64,000 nucleotides of DNA, taken from contig CALSPF010000002.1 of the NCBI GenBank assembly GCA_943788165.1, positions 696,909 to 760,908 on the forward strand, written 5' to 3'. The notes beneath the pieces were generated by a model. That model was not told where the DNA came from and searched no databases. It saw only the letters and a list, made by a program, of their open reading frames with translations. A program made the translations under genes and the position numbers. Of the stretch, positions 1 to 9,820 are shown piece after piece; within the stretch, counting starts at the first letter, position 1; every line of letters begins with the position of its first letter. Origin of the DNA: an uncultured Flavobacteriaceae bacterium. Lineage in GTDB: Bacteria; Bacteroidota; Bacteroidia; Flavobacteriales; Flavobacteriaceae.

Positions 1-33
1 CCATATGGTGGGGCTTTTACACTTTATTTTGGT

Positions 34-1500
34 TTAAACGGCAACTAGATCCCCAGCTACGTTCTTTTGCGGAAGGGTAGAATGCCCCATTAAATGCATG
101 TCAATTTGATGTGCAGCTTCTCTTCCTTCAGAAATTGCCCATACAATTAGCGATTGTCCACGACGAACATCCCCAGCCGTAAATACATTTGGTTTGTTTG
201 TTTGGTAACGCTTTTCGCCTTTGATGTTTCCACGTTCATCATAGGTCAAGCCTAGTTGTTTTGGAATACTTTTTTCTGGTCCGGTAAATCCAAGTGCTAA
301 TAGAGCCAAATCACATGGCCATTCTTTTTCACTTCCTTCGCGTTCTATCAATTGTGGGCGTTGTCCAGGAATTTTTTTCCATTGCACTTCAACTGTTTTC
401 AACCCTTTAATATGTCCTTTTTCGTCTCCTATGAATTCTTTGGTTAGTATTGACCACTCACGGTGAATTCCTTCTTCATGAGAAGAAGAAGTTTTTAGCT
501 TAAAGGGCCAGTAAGGCCATGGGTTTTCGTCTGTACGTTTGTCAGATGGTTTTGGCATGATTTCAAAGTTGGTCACACTTTTTGCACTGTGACGATTTGA
601 CGTACCAATACAGTCAGAGCCAGTATCTCCACCGCCAATAACGATAACATCTTTTCCGGTTGCAAGGAATTTTTCCTCTCGTTCCAATTGCCCATCCACT
701 GCTTTGTTGTTGTGCGGTAAAAAGTCCATGGCTTGTACCACTCCGTTAAGGTCAGATCCAGGAATTGGTAATTGCCCGCGAATCGTTGCACCCATACATA
801 ATAATATCACATCAAAGTCGGCTTCTAATTGTTCGGCCGATATATCTTTTCCAATCTCTGTATTGATGGTAAACGTAATGCCTTCTTCTTCTAAGATGGC
901 CATACGACGGTCAATCACATGTTTTTCCATTTTGAAATCTGGAATGCCATAACGTAAAAGACCACCAATTTTATTGTCGCGTTCAAAGACGGTAACCTTG
1001 TGTCCTGCACGATTTAATTGTTGTGCAGCAGCGAGTCCGGCAGGACCAGAACCAACAATGGCTACTGATTTCCCTGTGCGTTGTAGAGGGGGTTGTGCTT
1101 TAATCCAGCCTTCATTGAAACCGCGTTCAACAATATATTTTTCAATCAACTCAATAGAAACTGGCGGGTTTACAATCCCCAGTACACAAGCTTCTTCACA
1201 AGGAGCAGGACACAAACGACCCGTAAATTCAGGGAAGTTATTCGTGGAATGTAAAATAGTCAATGCTTTTTCCCATTCGTTTTTATAGACAGCGTCATTA
1301 AAGTCAGGAATTAAATTACCTAGTGGACATCCACTGTGACAAAAAGGAACGCCACAATCCATACAACGACCCCCCTGTTCTTGGAGTTGTTCTGTTTTCG
1401 GAGCGACTGTAAATTCCTTGTAATTTTCTATTCGTTCTTTAGGGGCAATCGCTTCTTCCTTGATGCGATCGAATTCCATAAATCCTCTTAATTTTCCCAT
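34..1500 (-). CDS. gltD: Glutamate synthase (NADPH) small subunit
   Basis: This is the 488-residue beta subunit of glutamate synthase. It passes electrons from NADPH through FAD to the large subunit for glutamate formation from glutamine and 2-oxoglutarate. Cys46, Cys49, Cys54 and Cys58 plus Cys97, Cys101 and Cys105 form the N-terminal Fe-S cluster region. A dinucleotide-binding GSGPAG lies at about residues 150-155, and a second Rossmann motif (VIGGGDTGSDC) lies near residue 290. Length is normal for the family. It follows gltB on the same strand with a 4-base gap, so the two are surely co-transcribed and act as one cytoplasmic complex. The ATG at 1500 is the natural start. Confidence 0.96.
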   Translation of the reverse strand: MGKLRGFMEFDRIKEEAIAPKERIENYKEFTVAPKTEQLQEQGGRCMDCGVPFCHSGCPLGNLIPDFNDAVYKNEWEKALTILHSTNNFPEFTGRLCPAPCEEACVLGIVNPPVSIELIEKYIVERGFNEGWIKAQPPLQRTGKSVAIVGSGPAGLAAAQQLNRAGHKVTVFERDNKIGGLLRYGIPDFKMEKHVIDRRMAILEEEGITFTINTEIGKDISAEQLEADFDVILLCMGATIRGQLPIPGSDLNGVVQAMDFLPHNNKAVDGQLEREEKFLATGKDVIVIGGGDTGSDCIGTSNRHSAKSVTNFEIMPKPSDKRTDENPWPYWPFKLKTSSSHEEGIHREWSILTKEFIGDEKGHIKGLKTVEVQWKKIPGQRPQLIEREGSEKEWPCDLALLALGFTGPEKSIPKQLGLTYDERGNIKGEKRYQTNKPNVFTAGDVRRGQSLIVWAISEGREAAHQIDMHLMGHSTLPQKNVAGDLVAV

Positions 1501-1504
1501 GATA

Positions 1505-4500
1505 TTAAGCCTTAAGTTCTTGTTCTTTTTCTGCTGCTAAAAGCGCTAATGCTTTCTTGTAGTCGGTTGGCATGACCATGATGAAGTTCTTGGAACTATC
1601 TGGCCAGTCCTTTAAAATTGTCGCTGCTTTGCTACTTGATGTATAGTCATTGTGATTGACCAATAAATTCTTCACCGTTTCACGGTCTTGATCGGTTAGG
1701 TCTTCTAATTCGACCATTTCAAGGTTGAATTTCTTTTCATCGAAAGTCCCGTCTGCACTGTATAAATAAGCAATACCCCCGCTCATTCCAGCAGCAAAAT
1801 TACGTCCAGTTTCTCCTAAGATGAGGGCAATTCCTCCCGTCATATATTCACAACCGTGATCTCCAATTCCTTCTACTACTGCGGTTGCACCCGAGTTACG
1901 GACACAGAAGCGTTCTCCTGCAATACCGTTAATGTAGGCTTCTCCAGTAACTGCACCGTACAAGGCTACATTTCCAATAATAACATTTTCGTCGGCTTTA
2001 AAGGTAGCTTCTTTAGGAACTTCAGCAATTAATTTCCCTCCAGAAAGTCCTTTTCCAAAGTAATCATTACAGGTTCCAGAAACTTTCATAAAGAGCCCTT
2101 TGGCTGCAAAAGCACCAAAACTCTGTCCAGCAGTTCCAGTGAACTTCAAACTCAAGGTGTCTTCAGGTAGCCCGTTAGCTCCGTGAATTTTAGAAATTTC
2201 GTTGGAAAGGATTGCTCCAACCGTTCGATCGGTGTTTTTGATCGGAAATTCCAAATGCTGTTCTTCTTTTCTGTAGATTGCCGGGTGAGCTTCTTGTATG
2301 ATTTTAAAGTCAATGACATTTTCAAGACCATGGTCTTGCTTTTGCGTATTGTGAAGTTTCACCTTTGGTCCCACCTCAGGTTTGTATAAAATTTTTGATA
2401 GATCAATGCCTTGTGCTTTGAAGTGGTCTACCGCCTTTTTCATGTTTATTTTTTGGGATTGACCCACCATTTCCTGGATGGTTCTAAACCCTAGTTCAGC
2501 CATGATTTGTCTCAATTCTTCTGCGACAAAGTACATGAAGTTAATCACATGTTCGGGCTTCCCTTTAAAGTTCTTTCTCAACTCAGGATCTTGAGTGGCA
2601 ATACCAACAGGGCAAGTGTTTAAGTGGCAGGCGCGCATCATGATACATCCCGAAGCAACAAGGGGAGCGGTTGAGAAACCAAATTCCTCAGCACCTAACA
2701 AACAAGCGATCGCAACATCACGGCCAGTTTTCATTTGTCCGTCACATTCTAGAACGATACGGTTACGCAAATCGTTCATCACCAAGGTTTGTTGCGCTTC
2801 GGCAATTCCAAGTTCCCAAGGAAGACCAGCGTGTTTTAGTGATGTAAGTGGAGATGCTCCAGTACCACCATCAAAACCAGAAATAAGAATAACATCTGCT
2901 TTCGCTTTGGCTACACCAGCAGCGATTGTTCCAACTCCCGCTTCAGAAACTAATTTTACGTTTACCCTAGCTTCACGATTGGCATTTTTCAAGTCATAGA
3001 TCAATTGTGCTAAATCTTCGATCGAATAGATATCGTGATGCGGAGGAGGTGATATTAAACCTACATAGGGTGTGGAGTTTCGCACAGAAGCGATATATGG
3101 GTTTACTTTTGGCCCAGGCAATTGACCGCCTTCTCCAGGTTTGGCCCCTTGCGCCATTTTAATTTGAATTTCTTTGGCCGAAGAAAGGTAGTGACTTGAC
3201 ACACCAAAACGACCAGAGGCAACCTGCTTAATGGCTGAGTTACGCCAGTTTCCATTGTTGTCGGGTTGGAAGCGTTTAGGGTCTTCTCCTCCTTCACCAG
3301 AATTACTTTTCCCGCCAATACGGTTCATCGCAATAGCAAGGTTTTCGTGCGCTTCTGCAGAAATAGATCCCAAAGACATGGCCCCTGTTTTGAAGCGTTT
3401 AACGATTTCTGTCCAAGGTTCTACTTCTTTGAGGGGAATGGGATCAAAGCTTGAAAACTCAAATAAACCACGGAGAGTCATTAGTTTCTCCGATTGTTCA
3501 TTGACCATTTTGGCATAAACATCATAGCTTTCCCATTTATTTTGGTTGACCGCTTGCTGAAGTTTAGCAATGGTAGTTGGATTCAGCATATGGGCTTCAC
3601 CATCTCTACGCCAGCGGTATTCTCCACCTATTTCTAGGTCAAGACCACCAAGTCCTTCTTTGCTAAATGCTTTTTTGTAGCGACGCGTAATTTCACGCTC
3701 AATTTCATATAAGCCAATTCCTTCAATTCGTGTAGTAGTATCGCAGAAAAATTGATCCACAAATTTTTCGCTCAATCCTAAAGCTTCAAATATTTGCGCA
3801 CCACGGTAGGAGTGAAGTGTTGATATTCCAATCTTATTCATCACTTTAACAATTCCTTTGGCAATGGCTTGATTGAAATTGTCAATGGCAACTTCGGCGG
3901 TGATGCCCTTAATGTTTCCTGATTCAACTTGATATTCGATGATTTCATTCACCATGTAGGGGTTAATGGCACTTGCGCCATACCCAAATAAACATGAGAA
4001 ATGATGGGGCTCTCTTGGTTCAGCAGATTCGATTACAATACCAAAGTTGGAGCGTTTTTTCAAACGTTTGAACGCATTGTGTGTGTGAGCACAGGCCATT
4101 AACATTGGAATGGGAGCGAAATAATTCGACACCCCTCTGTCGGTAAGTAAAACAATATTGGCTCCTTTGTCTACTTCTTTTTCAATACTCTTTACCATCT
4201 CGTCCAAGGCGGTTTCAAGTCCATTCATTCCTTTGTGAACCTCATATAAGGTTGGAATAACAACCGTTTTAAAGTCGGGATGATCAATGTGTTTGATCTT
4301 GTCTAAATCTTCATTAGAGATAACGGGATTTTGAATGTTCAGCTTTTTCGCATGTGCTGCACCGATATCAAAAATGTTGAGATCATTCCCAATGCTTAGC
4401 GAGGTATCAGTTACCACTTCCTCACGAATTCCATCTAAAGGAGGGTTGGTTACTTGTGCAAACAGTTGTTTGAAGTAGTTGTATAATAATTGTGGGCGGT

Positions 4501-6013
4501 CAGACAAAACTGCTAGAGGAGTGTCTGTTCCCATAGAACCAATGGCTTCTTTCCCCTGGAGACTCATGGGGAGGATGACGGTTTTAAAGTCTTCTTGGGT
4601 GTAGCCAAAAACACGCAAACGTGTTTCGTAGTCTTCGGACTCTACTTCTAGGTGGTTTCCAGTGTAAGGTACTTTTGCTAAGGGTAATAAATTGTTGTCT
4701 AACCATTCTTGGTATGGACGCGCTGTAGCTACCTGTGATTTAATCTCTTTATCTTCAATGATACGTCCTTCGTCCATGTTTACCAAGAACATACGTCCTG
4801 GTTCTAAACGACCGTGTTTTTCAACATTTGCTGGATCAATATCCAAAACGCCAACCTCCGATGACATGACAACATAACCATCTTTGGTTACCGTATAACG
4901 CGATGGGCGTAGTCCATTTCGGTCCAAAAGTGCTCCAATGAATTTTCCATCCGTAAACGGAATAGAAGCTGGTCCATCCCAAGGCTCCATGATACAAGCA
5001 TTGTATTGGTAGAATGCCTTCTTAGCAGGATCCATTGATTTGTGTTTTTCCCAGGCTTCTGGCACCATCATCATCATTACCTCCGGTAAAGATCGGCCAG
5101 TAGCTAAAAGCAACTCTACGACCATATCCATAGAAGAGGAGTCGGATTTCCCTTTCAAGATGACAGGTAAAATTTCTTTGATATCATCGCCAAACAAATC
5201 GCTTTTGAAGAGCTCTTCACGCGCTTGCATGCGGCTGTAGTTTCCTCTAAAGGTGTTTATTTCTCCGTTGTGACACATATAGCGAAACGGTTGGGCTAAA
5301 TCCCAAGTTGGGAAGGTGTTGGTTGAGAAACGCTGGTGAACCAAAGCCAAACGTGTAACAACAAGAGGGTCAGAAAGGTCAGTATAATAGGGCTCAATAT
5401 CTTCAGGAACAAGGAGTCCTTTGTAAATGAGTGTATGCGTGGAGAGAGAAGGTAAATAGAAGTAGTTGGCTTCTGAAAGTTTGGATTGATAAATAGTATG
5501 TTCTGCTATTTTACGGGCAATGAATAATTTCACGTTAAATTCATGATCCGTGTATGTCTTGTCTCCTTTTCCAATAAAAACTTGTGCAATATATGGTTCA
5601 GTTTGAGAAGCAATTCGACCAACAACACTTTTGTTGACGGGAACTTTACGCCATCCCAAGACAGCAAGTCCTTGCTTTTGAATTTCATTTTCAAAAACTT
5701 TAATGCAATAATCACGCTGATTGTCTTTTTGGGGTAGAAAGGTCATTCCCACAGCATATTGATGTAATTCTGGTAAATCAAAATAAACATTTTTTACCAA
5801 GAAATCATGCGGAATCTCGATTAAAATCCCTGCACCATCTCCTGTTTTTCCATCAGAACTTACCGCCCCACGGTGTTCTAGCTTAACAAGGATGTCGAGT
5901 GCTTTTCCAATGATATCATTGGTTTTCTTTCCTTGGAGACTGCAAATGAAGCCTGCGCCACAGTTATCGTGCTCAAAATCAGGGGAATAAAGCCCTTGTT
6001 TTTTTGGTAACAT
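1505..6013 (-). CDS. gltB: Glutamate synthase large subunit
   Basis: This is the 1502-residue alpha subunit of glutamate synthase, the GOGAT half of the ammonium assimilation cycle. The motif HDNCGAGFI places the Ntn-type amidotransferase nucleophile at Cys18, so a 17-residue propeptide should be removed. An FMN-binding synthase domain follows, then a Cys-rich 3Fe-4S segment (MRACHLNTCPVG, about residues 1120-1135), and a C-terminal GXGXG beta-helix domain rich in glycine. Domain order and length match bacterial GltB. It is the first gene of gltB-gltD. A candidate promoter element lies just upstream. I see no frameshift or missing key residue. Confidence 0.97.
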   Translation of the reverse strand: MLPKKQGLYSPDFEHDNCGAGFICSLQGKKTNDIIGKALDILVKLEHRGAVSSDGKTGDGAGILIEIPHDFLVKNVYFDLPELHQYAVGMTFLPQKDNQRDYCIKVFENEIQKQGLAVLGWRKVPVNKSVVGRIASQTEPYIAQVFIGKGDKTYTDHEFNVKLFIARKIAEHTIYQSKLSEANYFYLPSLSTHTLIYKGLLVPEDIEPYYTDLSDPLVVTRLALVHQRFSTNTFPTWDLAQPFRYMCHNGEINTFRGNYSRMQAREELFKSDLFGDDIKEILPVILKGKSDSSSMDMVVELLLATGRSLPEVMMMMVPEAWEKHKSMDPAKKAFYQYNACIMEPWDGPASIPFTDGKFIGALLDRNGLRPSRYTVTKDGYVVMSSEVGVLDIDPANVEKHGRLEPGRMFLVNMDEGRIIEDKEIKSQVATARPYQEWLDNNLLPLAKVPYTGNHLEVESEDYETRLRVFGYTQEDFKTVILPMSLQGKEAIGSMGTDTPLAVLSDRPQLLYNYFKQLFAQVTNPPLDGIREEVVTDTSLSIGNDLNIFDIGAAHAKKLNIQNPVISNEDLDKIKHIDHPDFKTVVIPTLYEVHKGMNGLETALDEMVKSIEKEVDKGANIVLLTDRGVSNYFAPIPMLMACAHTHNAFKRLKKRSNFGIVIESAEPREPHHFSCLFGYGASAINPYMVNEIIEYQVESGNIKGITAEVAIDNFNQAIAKGIVKVMNKIGISTLHSYRGAQIFEALGLSEKFVDQFFCDTTTRIEGIGLYEIEREITRRYKKAFSKEGLGGLDLEIGGEYRWRRDGEAHMLNPTTIAKLQQAVNQNKWESYDVYAKMVNEQSEKLMTLRGLFEFSSFDPIPLKEVEPWTEIVKRFKTGAMSLGSISAEAHENLAIAMNRIGGKSNSGEGGEDPKRFQPDNNGNWRNSAIKQVASGRFGVSSHYLSSAKEIQIKMAQGAKPGEGGQLPGPKVNPYIASVRNSTPYVGLISPPPHHDIYSIEDLAQLIYDLKNANREARVNVKLVSEAGVGTIAAGVAKAKADVILISGFDGGTGASPLTSLKHAGLPWELGIAEAQQTLVMNDLRNRIVLECDGQMKTGRDVAIACLLGAEEFGFSTAPLVASGCIMMRACHLNTCPVGIATQDPELRKNFKGKPEHVINFMYFVAEELRQIMAELGFRTIQEMVGQSQKINMKKAVDHFKAQGIDLSKILYKPEVGPKVKLHNTQKQDHGLENVIDFKIIQEAHPAIYRKEEQHLEFPIKNTDRTVGAILSNEISKIHGANGLPEDTLSLKFTGTAGQSFGAFAAKGLFMKVSGTCNDYFGKGLSGGKLIAEVPKEATFKADENVIIGNVALYGAVTGEAYINGIAGERFCVRNSGATAVVEGIGDHGCEYMTGGIALILGETGRNFAAGMSGGIAYLYSADGTFDEKKFNLEMVELEDLTDQDRETVKNLLVNHNDYTSSSKAATILKDWPDSSKNFIMVMPTDYKKALALLAAEKEQELKA

Positions 6014-6038
6014 ATTGTTTTGATTTTTTTTCGAATCT

Positions 6039-6046
6039 CAAATTTA
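6039..6046 (-). promoter_or_regulatory. Candidate -7 element of gltB
   Basis: On the minus strand this reads TAAATTTG, a full match to the Bacteroidetes -7 consensus TAnnTTTG, about 25 bases before the gltB ATG. I could not find a clear TTG -33 element at the usual spacing, so this is tentative. Confidence 0.4.
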
Positions 6047-6157
6047 ATTTAAAATACTAGATTGGTACCGCTAAGATTATTTAAACTTTCTGCTTTTCAA
6101 GACTTTTACAGTTGAGCAATCTTTTTTTTAATATTTCACAATTCATAGAGACCCCTA

Positions 6158-6189
6158 TTGAAAAAAACGTAAAAAACAGCTTACTTTTG
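6158..6189 (+). promoter_or_regulatory. Promoter of anmK
   Basis: TTG (6158-6160), 21 bases, then TACTTTTG (6182-6189) fits the Bacteroidetes primary sigma pattern TTG-N19-21-TAnnTTTG. Transcription would start near 6195, leaving a leader of about 15 bases before the anmK ATG at 6210. The 196-base gap to gltB holds divergent promoters for both genes. Confidence 0.6.
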
Positions 6190-6209
6190 ATAAGAAATCA
6201 ATTGTTTTC

Positions 6210-7271
6210 ATGGAATATTTAGAAATTACTGTTTTGGGCGTAATGTCGGGTACTTCTCTTGACGGAATTGATTTTGCCATTGTAAAGTTTGTGCAAGCCA
6301 ATGGATGGTCTTTTGAAGTGATGGAAGCCACAACAGTTCCATATTCAACTGAATGGGGGTCAAGACTGAAGACAGCTGTAACTCTAGATGCCAAAAACAG
6401 AGCATTACTTGACATAGAGTACACCCTTTTTTTAGGAGAGAGAATTACGTTTTTTTTAGCAGAACATCAAGGCTATTCAATCGATTTTGTGAGCTCTCAT
6501 GGACACACTGTATTGCACCAGCCTCAACAGGGTGTGACTCATCAAATGGGGAATTTATCTTCTCTGGCGCAACAACTGCAGCACAAAGTGATTTGCGATT
6601 TCAGAACAGCCGATGTTGCCCTAAAAGGGGAAGGAGCTCCCCTGGTTCCGGGTGCAGAAATTCATTTGTTCAATTCGTATGATGCCTGTGTTAATCTTGG
6701 TGGCTTCGCCAATATTTCAATCTTAAAGGGAACACACCAAAAAGCGTATGATGTCTGTGCGGTCAACGTTGTAATGAATGCATTGGCCAATAAATGTGGT
6801 CAAGACTATGATAAAAACGGGGAGCTTGCCCGAGCAGGAAAAACAATCCCAGCACTTTTTTTGGCCTTACAAAAACTTCCGTTTTACCAAAAAGAGATCC
6901 CTAAATCGCTAGGCATCGAGTGGGTTAATGTAGAAGTAACTCCTTTGCTGCACAACTTTGTTCACCATAACGTTGAAGATATCCTCCATACGTATACTTG
7001 GCATGTTGCAATGGAGATTGCAAAAAACCTCCCGCGTGAGGGAAGTGTTTTGTTTAGCGGAGGAGGGGCTTACAATAGTTATTTAATGGAATTAATACAA
7101 CAGGAGACCTCAGCGCAAATCGTTCTTCCTCCACCACAAATCATAGAATTTAAAGAAGCCATTGTTTTTGCTTTTTTAGGGGTTTTACGTGATTTAGATC
7201 AACCCAATTGTTTTTCTCGATTTACGGGGAGCATCTGCGATCACAGCAGTGGAAAGATTTTTTATCCTTAG
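6210..7271 (+). CDS. anmK: Anhydro-N-acetylmuramic acid kinase
   Basis: This 353-residue cytoplasmic enzyme phosphorylates and hydrolyses 1,6-anhydro-MurNAc to MurNAc-6-phosphate, recycling peptidoglycan turnover products. The phosphate-binding motif GVMSGTSLDG sits at residues 10-19, SSHGHTVLHQP follows near residue 95, and GEGAPLVPGAE and LFSGGGAYN are typical of the family. Length is near the usual 360-370. It stands alone between the divergent gltB and nhaD, behind its own promoter, with no murQ-like etherase next to it. Confidence 0.93.
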   Translation: MEYLEITVLGVMSGTSLDGIDFAIVKFVQANGWSFEVMEATTVPYSTEWGSRLKTAVTLDAKNRALLDIEYTLFLGERITFFLAEHQGYSIDFVSSHGHTVLHQPQQGVTHQMGNLSSLAQQLQHKVICDFRTADVALKGEGAPLVPGAEIHLFNSYDACVNLGGFANISILKGTHQKAYDVCAVNVVMNALANKCGQDYDKNGELARAGKTIPALFLALQKLPFYQKEIPKSLGIEWVNVEVTPLLHNFVHHNVEDILHTYTWHVAMEIAKNLPREGSVLFSGGGAYNSYLMELIQQETSAQIVLPPPQIIEFKEAIVFAFLGVLRDLDQPNCFSRFTGSICDHSSGKIFYP

Positions 7272-7353
7272 AAACTTTTAGTTCATATTTAAATCCCTAT
7301 TTTCGTTTTTCTAACCAAAAAGGCAACTCAAATGCCTGAATTTTTTCAATTAA

Positions 7354-8682
7354 ATGGAATTATTACTAATCGCAATATTTGTTTTAGGCTATCTAGCCAT
7401 AACACTCGAACATACTCTAAAAATAGATAAGTTGATTCCTGCACTGGCAATGATGGCTTTGTTATGGGCTATTATAGCGCTTGCGCATCTTCCTGTTTTT
7501 GATGTAGATACATCCTTGAAAGAATTAGTTCCTTCTCATATTGAGGAAATTTTATTGCATCATTTAGGTAAAACAGCCGAGATTATTATTTTCTTATTAG
7601 GGGCCATGACCATTGTTGAAATCATCGATTATTTTAATGGTTTTGCAGCGATTAAAGCTTTTATTAAAACGAAATCAAGGAAATCTTTGTTGTGGATTTT
7701 TGCCATTTTAGCATTTATTCTTTCCGCGATAATTGATAACCTAACGGCCACCATCGTTTTGATAACCATTTTACAGAAAGTGATTTTGGATCGAGATACG
7801 CGCTTGTGGTTCGCCGGTTTAATAATTATTTCTGCCAATGCAGGTGGTGCTTGGTCTCCCATAGGCGATGTTACCACAACAATGCTGTGGATTGGAAACA
7901 AAGTAACCACAGGAAAACTAATTGCTTATTTGTTAATACCTTCTGTTGTGTGTGTGGTTGTACCCGTCTTTGTTGCGTCACTTCTACCGGCTTTTAAAGG
8001 AGAGATCCCTACAGTAGAAGATCAGGAAGAAGATCCTATTCATCCAAGGGGTGCTAATATGCTGTATTTGGGACTATCGGCAATTGTTTTTGTTCCGGTA
8101 TTTAAAACAGTAACCCATCTTCCACCCTATGTTGGAATGATGTTCTCCCTGGCAATTGTAGCCACCTTCGCCGAAATATTTAGTGCGACCAAAATTAGCA
8201 TTACTTCAATCGATCAAGATCACGACGATGCGTCTCATAACAGTCCGGTTCATAAGTCACTTTCTAAAATTGAATTGCCAAGTATTTTATTCTTCTTGGG
8301 AATTTTATTGGCTGTTGCGGCCCTAGAATCTTTAGGAATGCTATTTGGCTTTGCAGAGAGTTTAAACACCGCTATTCCAAATACAGATATCGTTATCATG
8401 TTATTGGGAATAGGCTCTGCCGTTATTGACAATGTTCCTCTGGTCGCTGCATCAATGGGAATGTTCTCGCAAGGAACAGATGACCCGCTATGGCATTTTA
8501 TTGCTTTTTCTGCAGGGACAGGCGGGAGTATGTTGATCATTGGTTCTGCCGCTGGAGTTGTAGCGATGGGAATGGAGAAAATTGACTTTTTCTGGTACTT
8601 AAAAAAGATTTCTTGGTTAGCCTTCATCGGCTTTTTAGCTGGTTCAATCACCTTTATGCTTTTACGCGGATATATCGCTTAA
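7354..8682 (+). CDS. nhaD: NhaD-family Na+/H+ antiporter
   Basis: A 442-residue polytopic inner-membrane protein with about 11-12 hydrophobic helices. It matches the NhaD family of Na+(Li+)/H+ antiporters: IIDNLTATIVLITIL, NAGGAWSPIGDVTTTMLW and the second-half repeat VIDNVPLVAASMGMFS with GTGGSMLIIGSAAG are the conserved inverted-repeat elements carrying the ion-site Asp and Asn. A His/Asp-rich cytoplasmic loop (DQDHDDASHNSPVH) lies near residue 290. The role fits sodium export and pH control in salty water. It starts at ATG, 82 bases after anmK. Confidence 0.93.
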   Translation: MELLLIAIFVLGYLAITLEHTLKIDKLIPALAMMALLWAIIALAHLPVFDVDTSLKELVPSHIEEILLHHLGKTAEIIIFLLGAMTIVEIIDYFNGFAAIKAFIKTKSRKSLLWIFAILAFILSAIIDNLTATIVLITILQKVILDRDTRLWFAGLIIISANAGGAWSPIGDVTTTMLWIGNKVTTGKLIAYLLIPSVVCVVVPVFVASLLPAFKGEIPTVEDQEEDPIHPRGANMLYLGLSAIVFVPVFKTVTHLPPYVGMMFSLAIVATFAEIFSATKISITSIDQDHDDASHNSPVHKSLSKIELPSILFFLGILLAVAALESLGMLFGFAESLNTAIPNTDIVIMLLGIGSAVIDNVPLVAASMGMFSQGTDDPLWHFIAFSAGTGGSMLIIGSAAGVVAMGMEKIDFFWYLKKISWLAFIGFLAGSITFMLLRGYIA

Positions 8683-8733
8683 ATCGGATAATTTATTCGG
8701 TTTTCATTCGTTCTTAATTAAAAAGGAAACACT

Positions 8734-9423
8734 ATGATCCAAACTGCTTATATTTTGTTTTTTCAAGAGAACCCTCTTCAGGAGAAGAAAACCTTGTCTC
8801 TGATCGAATTAATTCGCGATGGAGGGATGGGAGGCCAGCTCATTATTGGGCTTTTATTTGTTCTTCTCTTGATTGCCATTTACATTTATTTTGAACGTTG
8901 GTTTGCGATACGTGCAGCCAATAAAATAGATAAGAACTTCATGGATCAAATAAGACTCTATGTGGGGCAGGGGAAAATTGAAGCTGCTCAAGCGCTATGT
9001 ATCAAAGAGGATTTTCCTGTTGCACGCCTAATTGCAAAAGGAATTTCTCGTATTGGTCGCCCGCTCGACGACATCAATACTACCATTGAAAATGCAGGTC
9101 GTTTAGAAGTATACAAGTTGGAGAAAAATGTAAGTGTTTTGGCAACCATTGCCGGAGCAGCCCCAATGATTGGCTTTTTGGGTACCGTGATAGGAATGAT
9201 CTTGTCCATTTTTGAAATCTCTAATGCAGGAGGGAACATTGACATGAAGTTATTGTCGGATGGTCTATACACTGCAATGACGACCACCGTAGCCGGATTA
9301 ATTGTTGGAATTGTAGCCTATATTACTTATAACCACTTAGTCGTAAAAACCAACAAAGTGGTGTATCAAATGGAAGCAACTTCCTTTGAGTTTTTAGACC
9401 TTTTGAACGAACCAGCGGCTTAA
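8734..9423 (+). CDS. exbB: MotA/TolQ/ExbB proton channel protein
   Basis: This 229-residue inner-membrane protein is the ExbB/TolQ-type stator of a TonB-like energy transducer. Three membrane helices are visible, at about residues 34-53, 133-158 and 180-205. The last two carry the family signatures ATIAGAAPMIGFLGTVIGM and TAMTTTVAGLIVGIVAY. The long cytoplasmic loop between helices 1 and 2 is typical. It leads an operon with exbD directly after its stop, then a TonB-like protein, and probably powers outer-membrane TonB-dependent uptake. Confidence 0.92.
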   Translation: MIQTAYILFFQENPLQEKKTLSLIELIRDGGMGGQLIIGLLFVLLLIAIYIYFERWFAIRAANKIDKNFMDQIRLYVGQGKIEAAQALCIKEDFPVARLIAKGISRIGRPLDDINTTIENAGRLEVYKLEKNVSVLATIAGAAPMIGFLGTVIGMILSIFEISNAGGNIDMKLLSDGLYTAMTTTVAGLIVGIVAYITYNHLVVKTNKVVYQMEATSFEFLDLLNEPAA

Positions 9424-9819
9424 ATGAATTTACGCGGACGCAATAAAATATCGCCAGAGTTCAACATGTCGTCTATGACGGACATTGTTTTTTTGCTATT
9501 AATTTTCTTCATGATAGCTTCTACACTCGCCAAGCAGTTAGACACTATTGAGGTAAAACTGCCACAAGCAAAGGGGAAGACCGAAAACCGACAATCTCTA
9601 GCGGTAACAATAAATGAGAACAACCGTTTTTTTATTGATGGAGTACGAGTGAGTAAAGCCAGTGTTAAAAAAGAATTGTTGACGTTACTTTCTCAAAAAG
9701 AGGATAAGGTGATTATTCTTCGTGCCCAAAAAACGGTTCCTTTAGAAGAAGTGGTCTATGTTATGAACATTGCCAATCAGAATGCAATCAAGGTTGTGTT
9801 GGCTGTAGATTCACAATAA
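9424..9819 (+). CDS. exbD: ExbD/TolR biopolymer transport protein
   Basis: A 131-residue ExbD/TolR protein with a short cytoplasmic N-terminus, one membrane helix at about residues 18-38 (DIVFLLLIFFMIASTL, with the conserved Asp that takes part in proton transfer) and a periplasmic domain. It begins immediately after the exbB stop codon and ends one base before the TonB-like gene, so the three are translationally linked. Length is normal for the family. Confidence 0.92.
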   Translation: MNLRGRNKISPEFNMSSMTDIVFLLLIFFMIASTLAKQLDTIEVKLPQAKGKTENRQSLAVTINENNRFFIDGVRVSKASVKKELLTLLSQKEDKVIILRAQKTVPLEEVVYVMNIANQNAIKVVLAVDSQ

Positions 9820-9820
9820 G

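Noticed and set aside
2595..2999. A 134-codon open frame antisense to gltB
   Set aside because: It is opposite the invariant synthase domain of GltB and shows no recognisable protein pattern.
7317..7347. Possible terminator after anmK (AGGCA, 7-base loop, TGCCT, then a T run)
   Set aside because: The stem is only 5 bp and lies directly before the nhaD start; too weak to list as a feature.
8250..8651. A 133-codon open frame antisense to nhaD
   Set aside because: It lies entirely within the conserved second half of NhaD and reads as Ile/Pro/Ala-rich shadow sequence.
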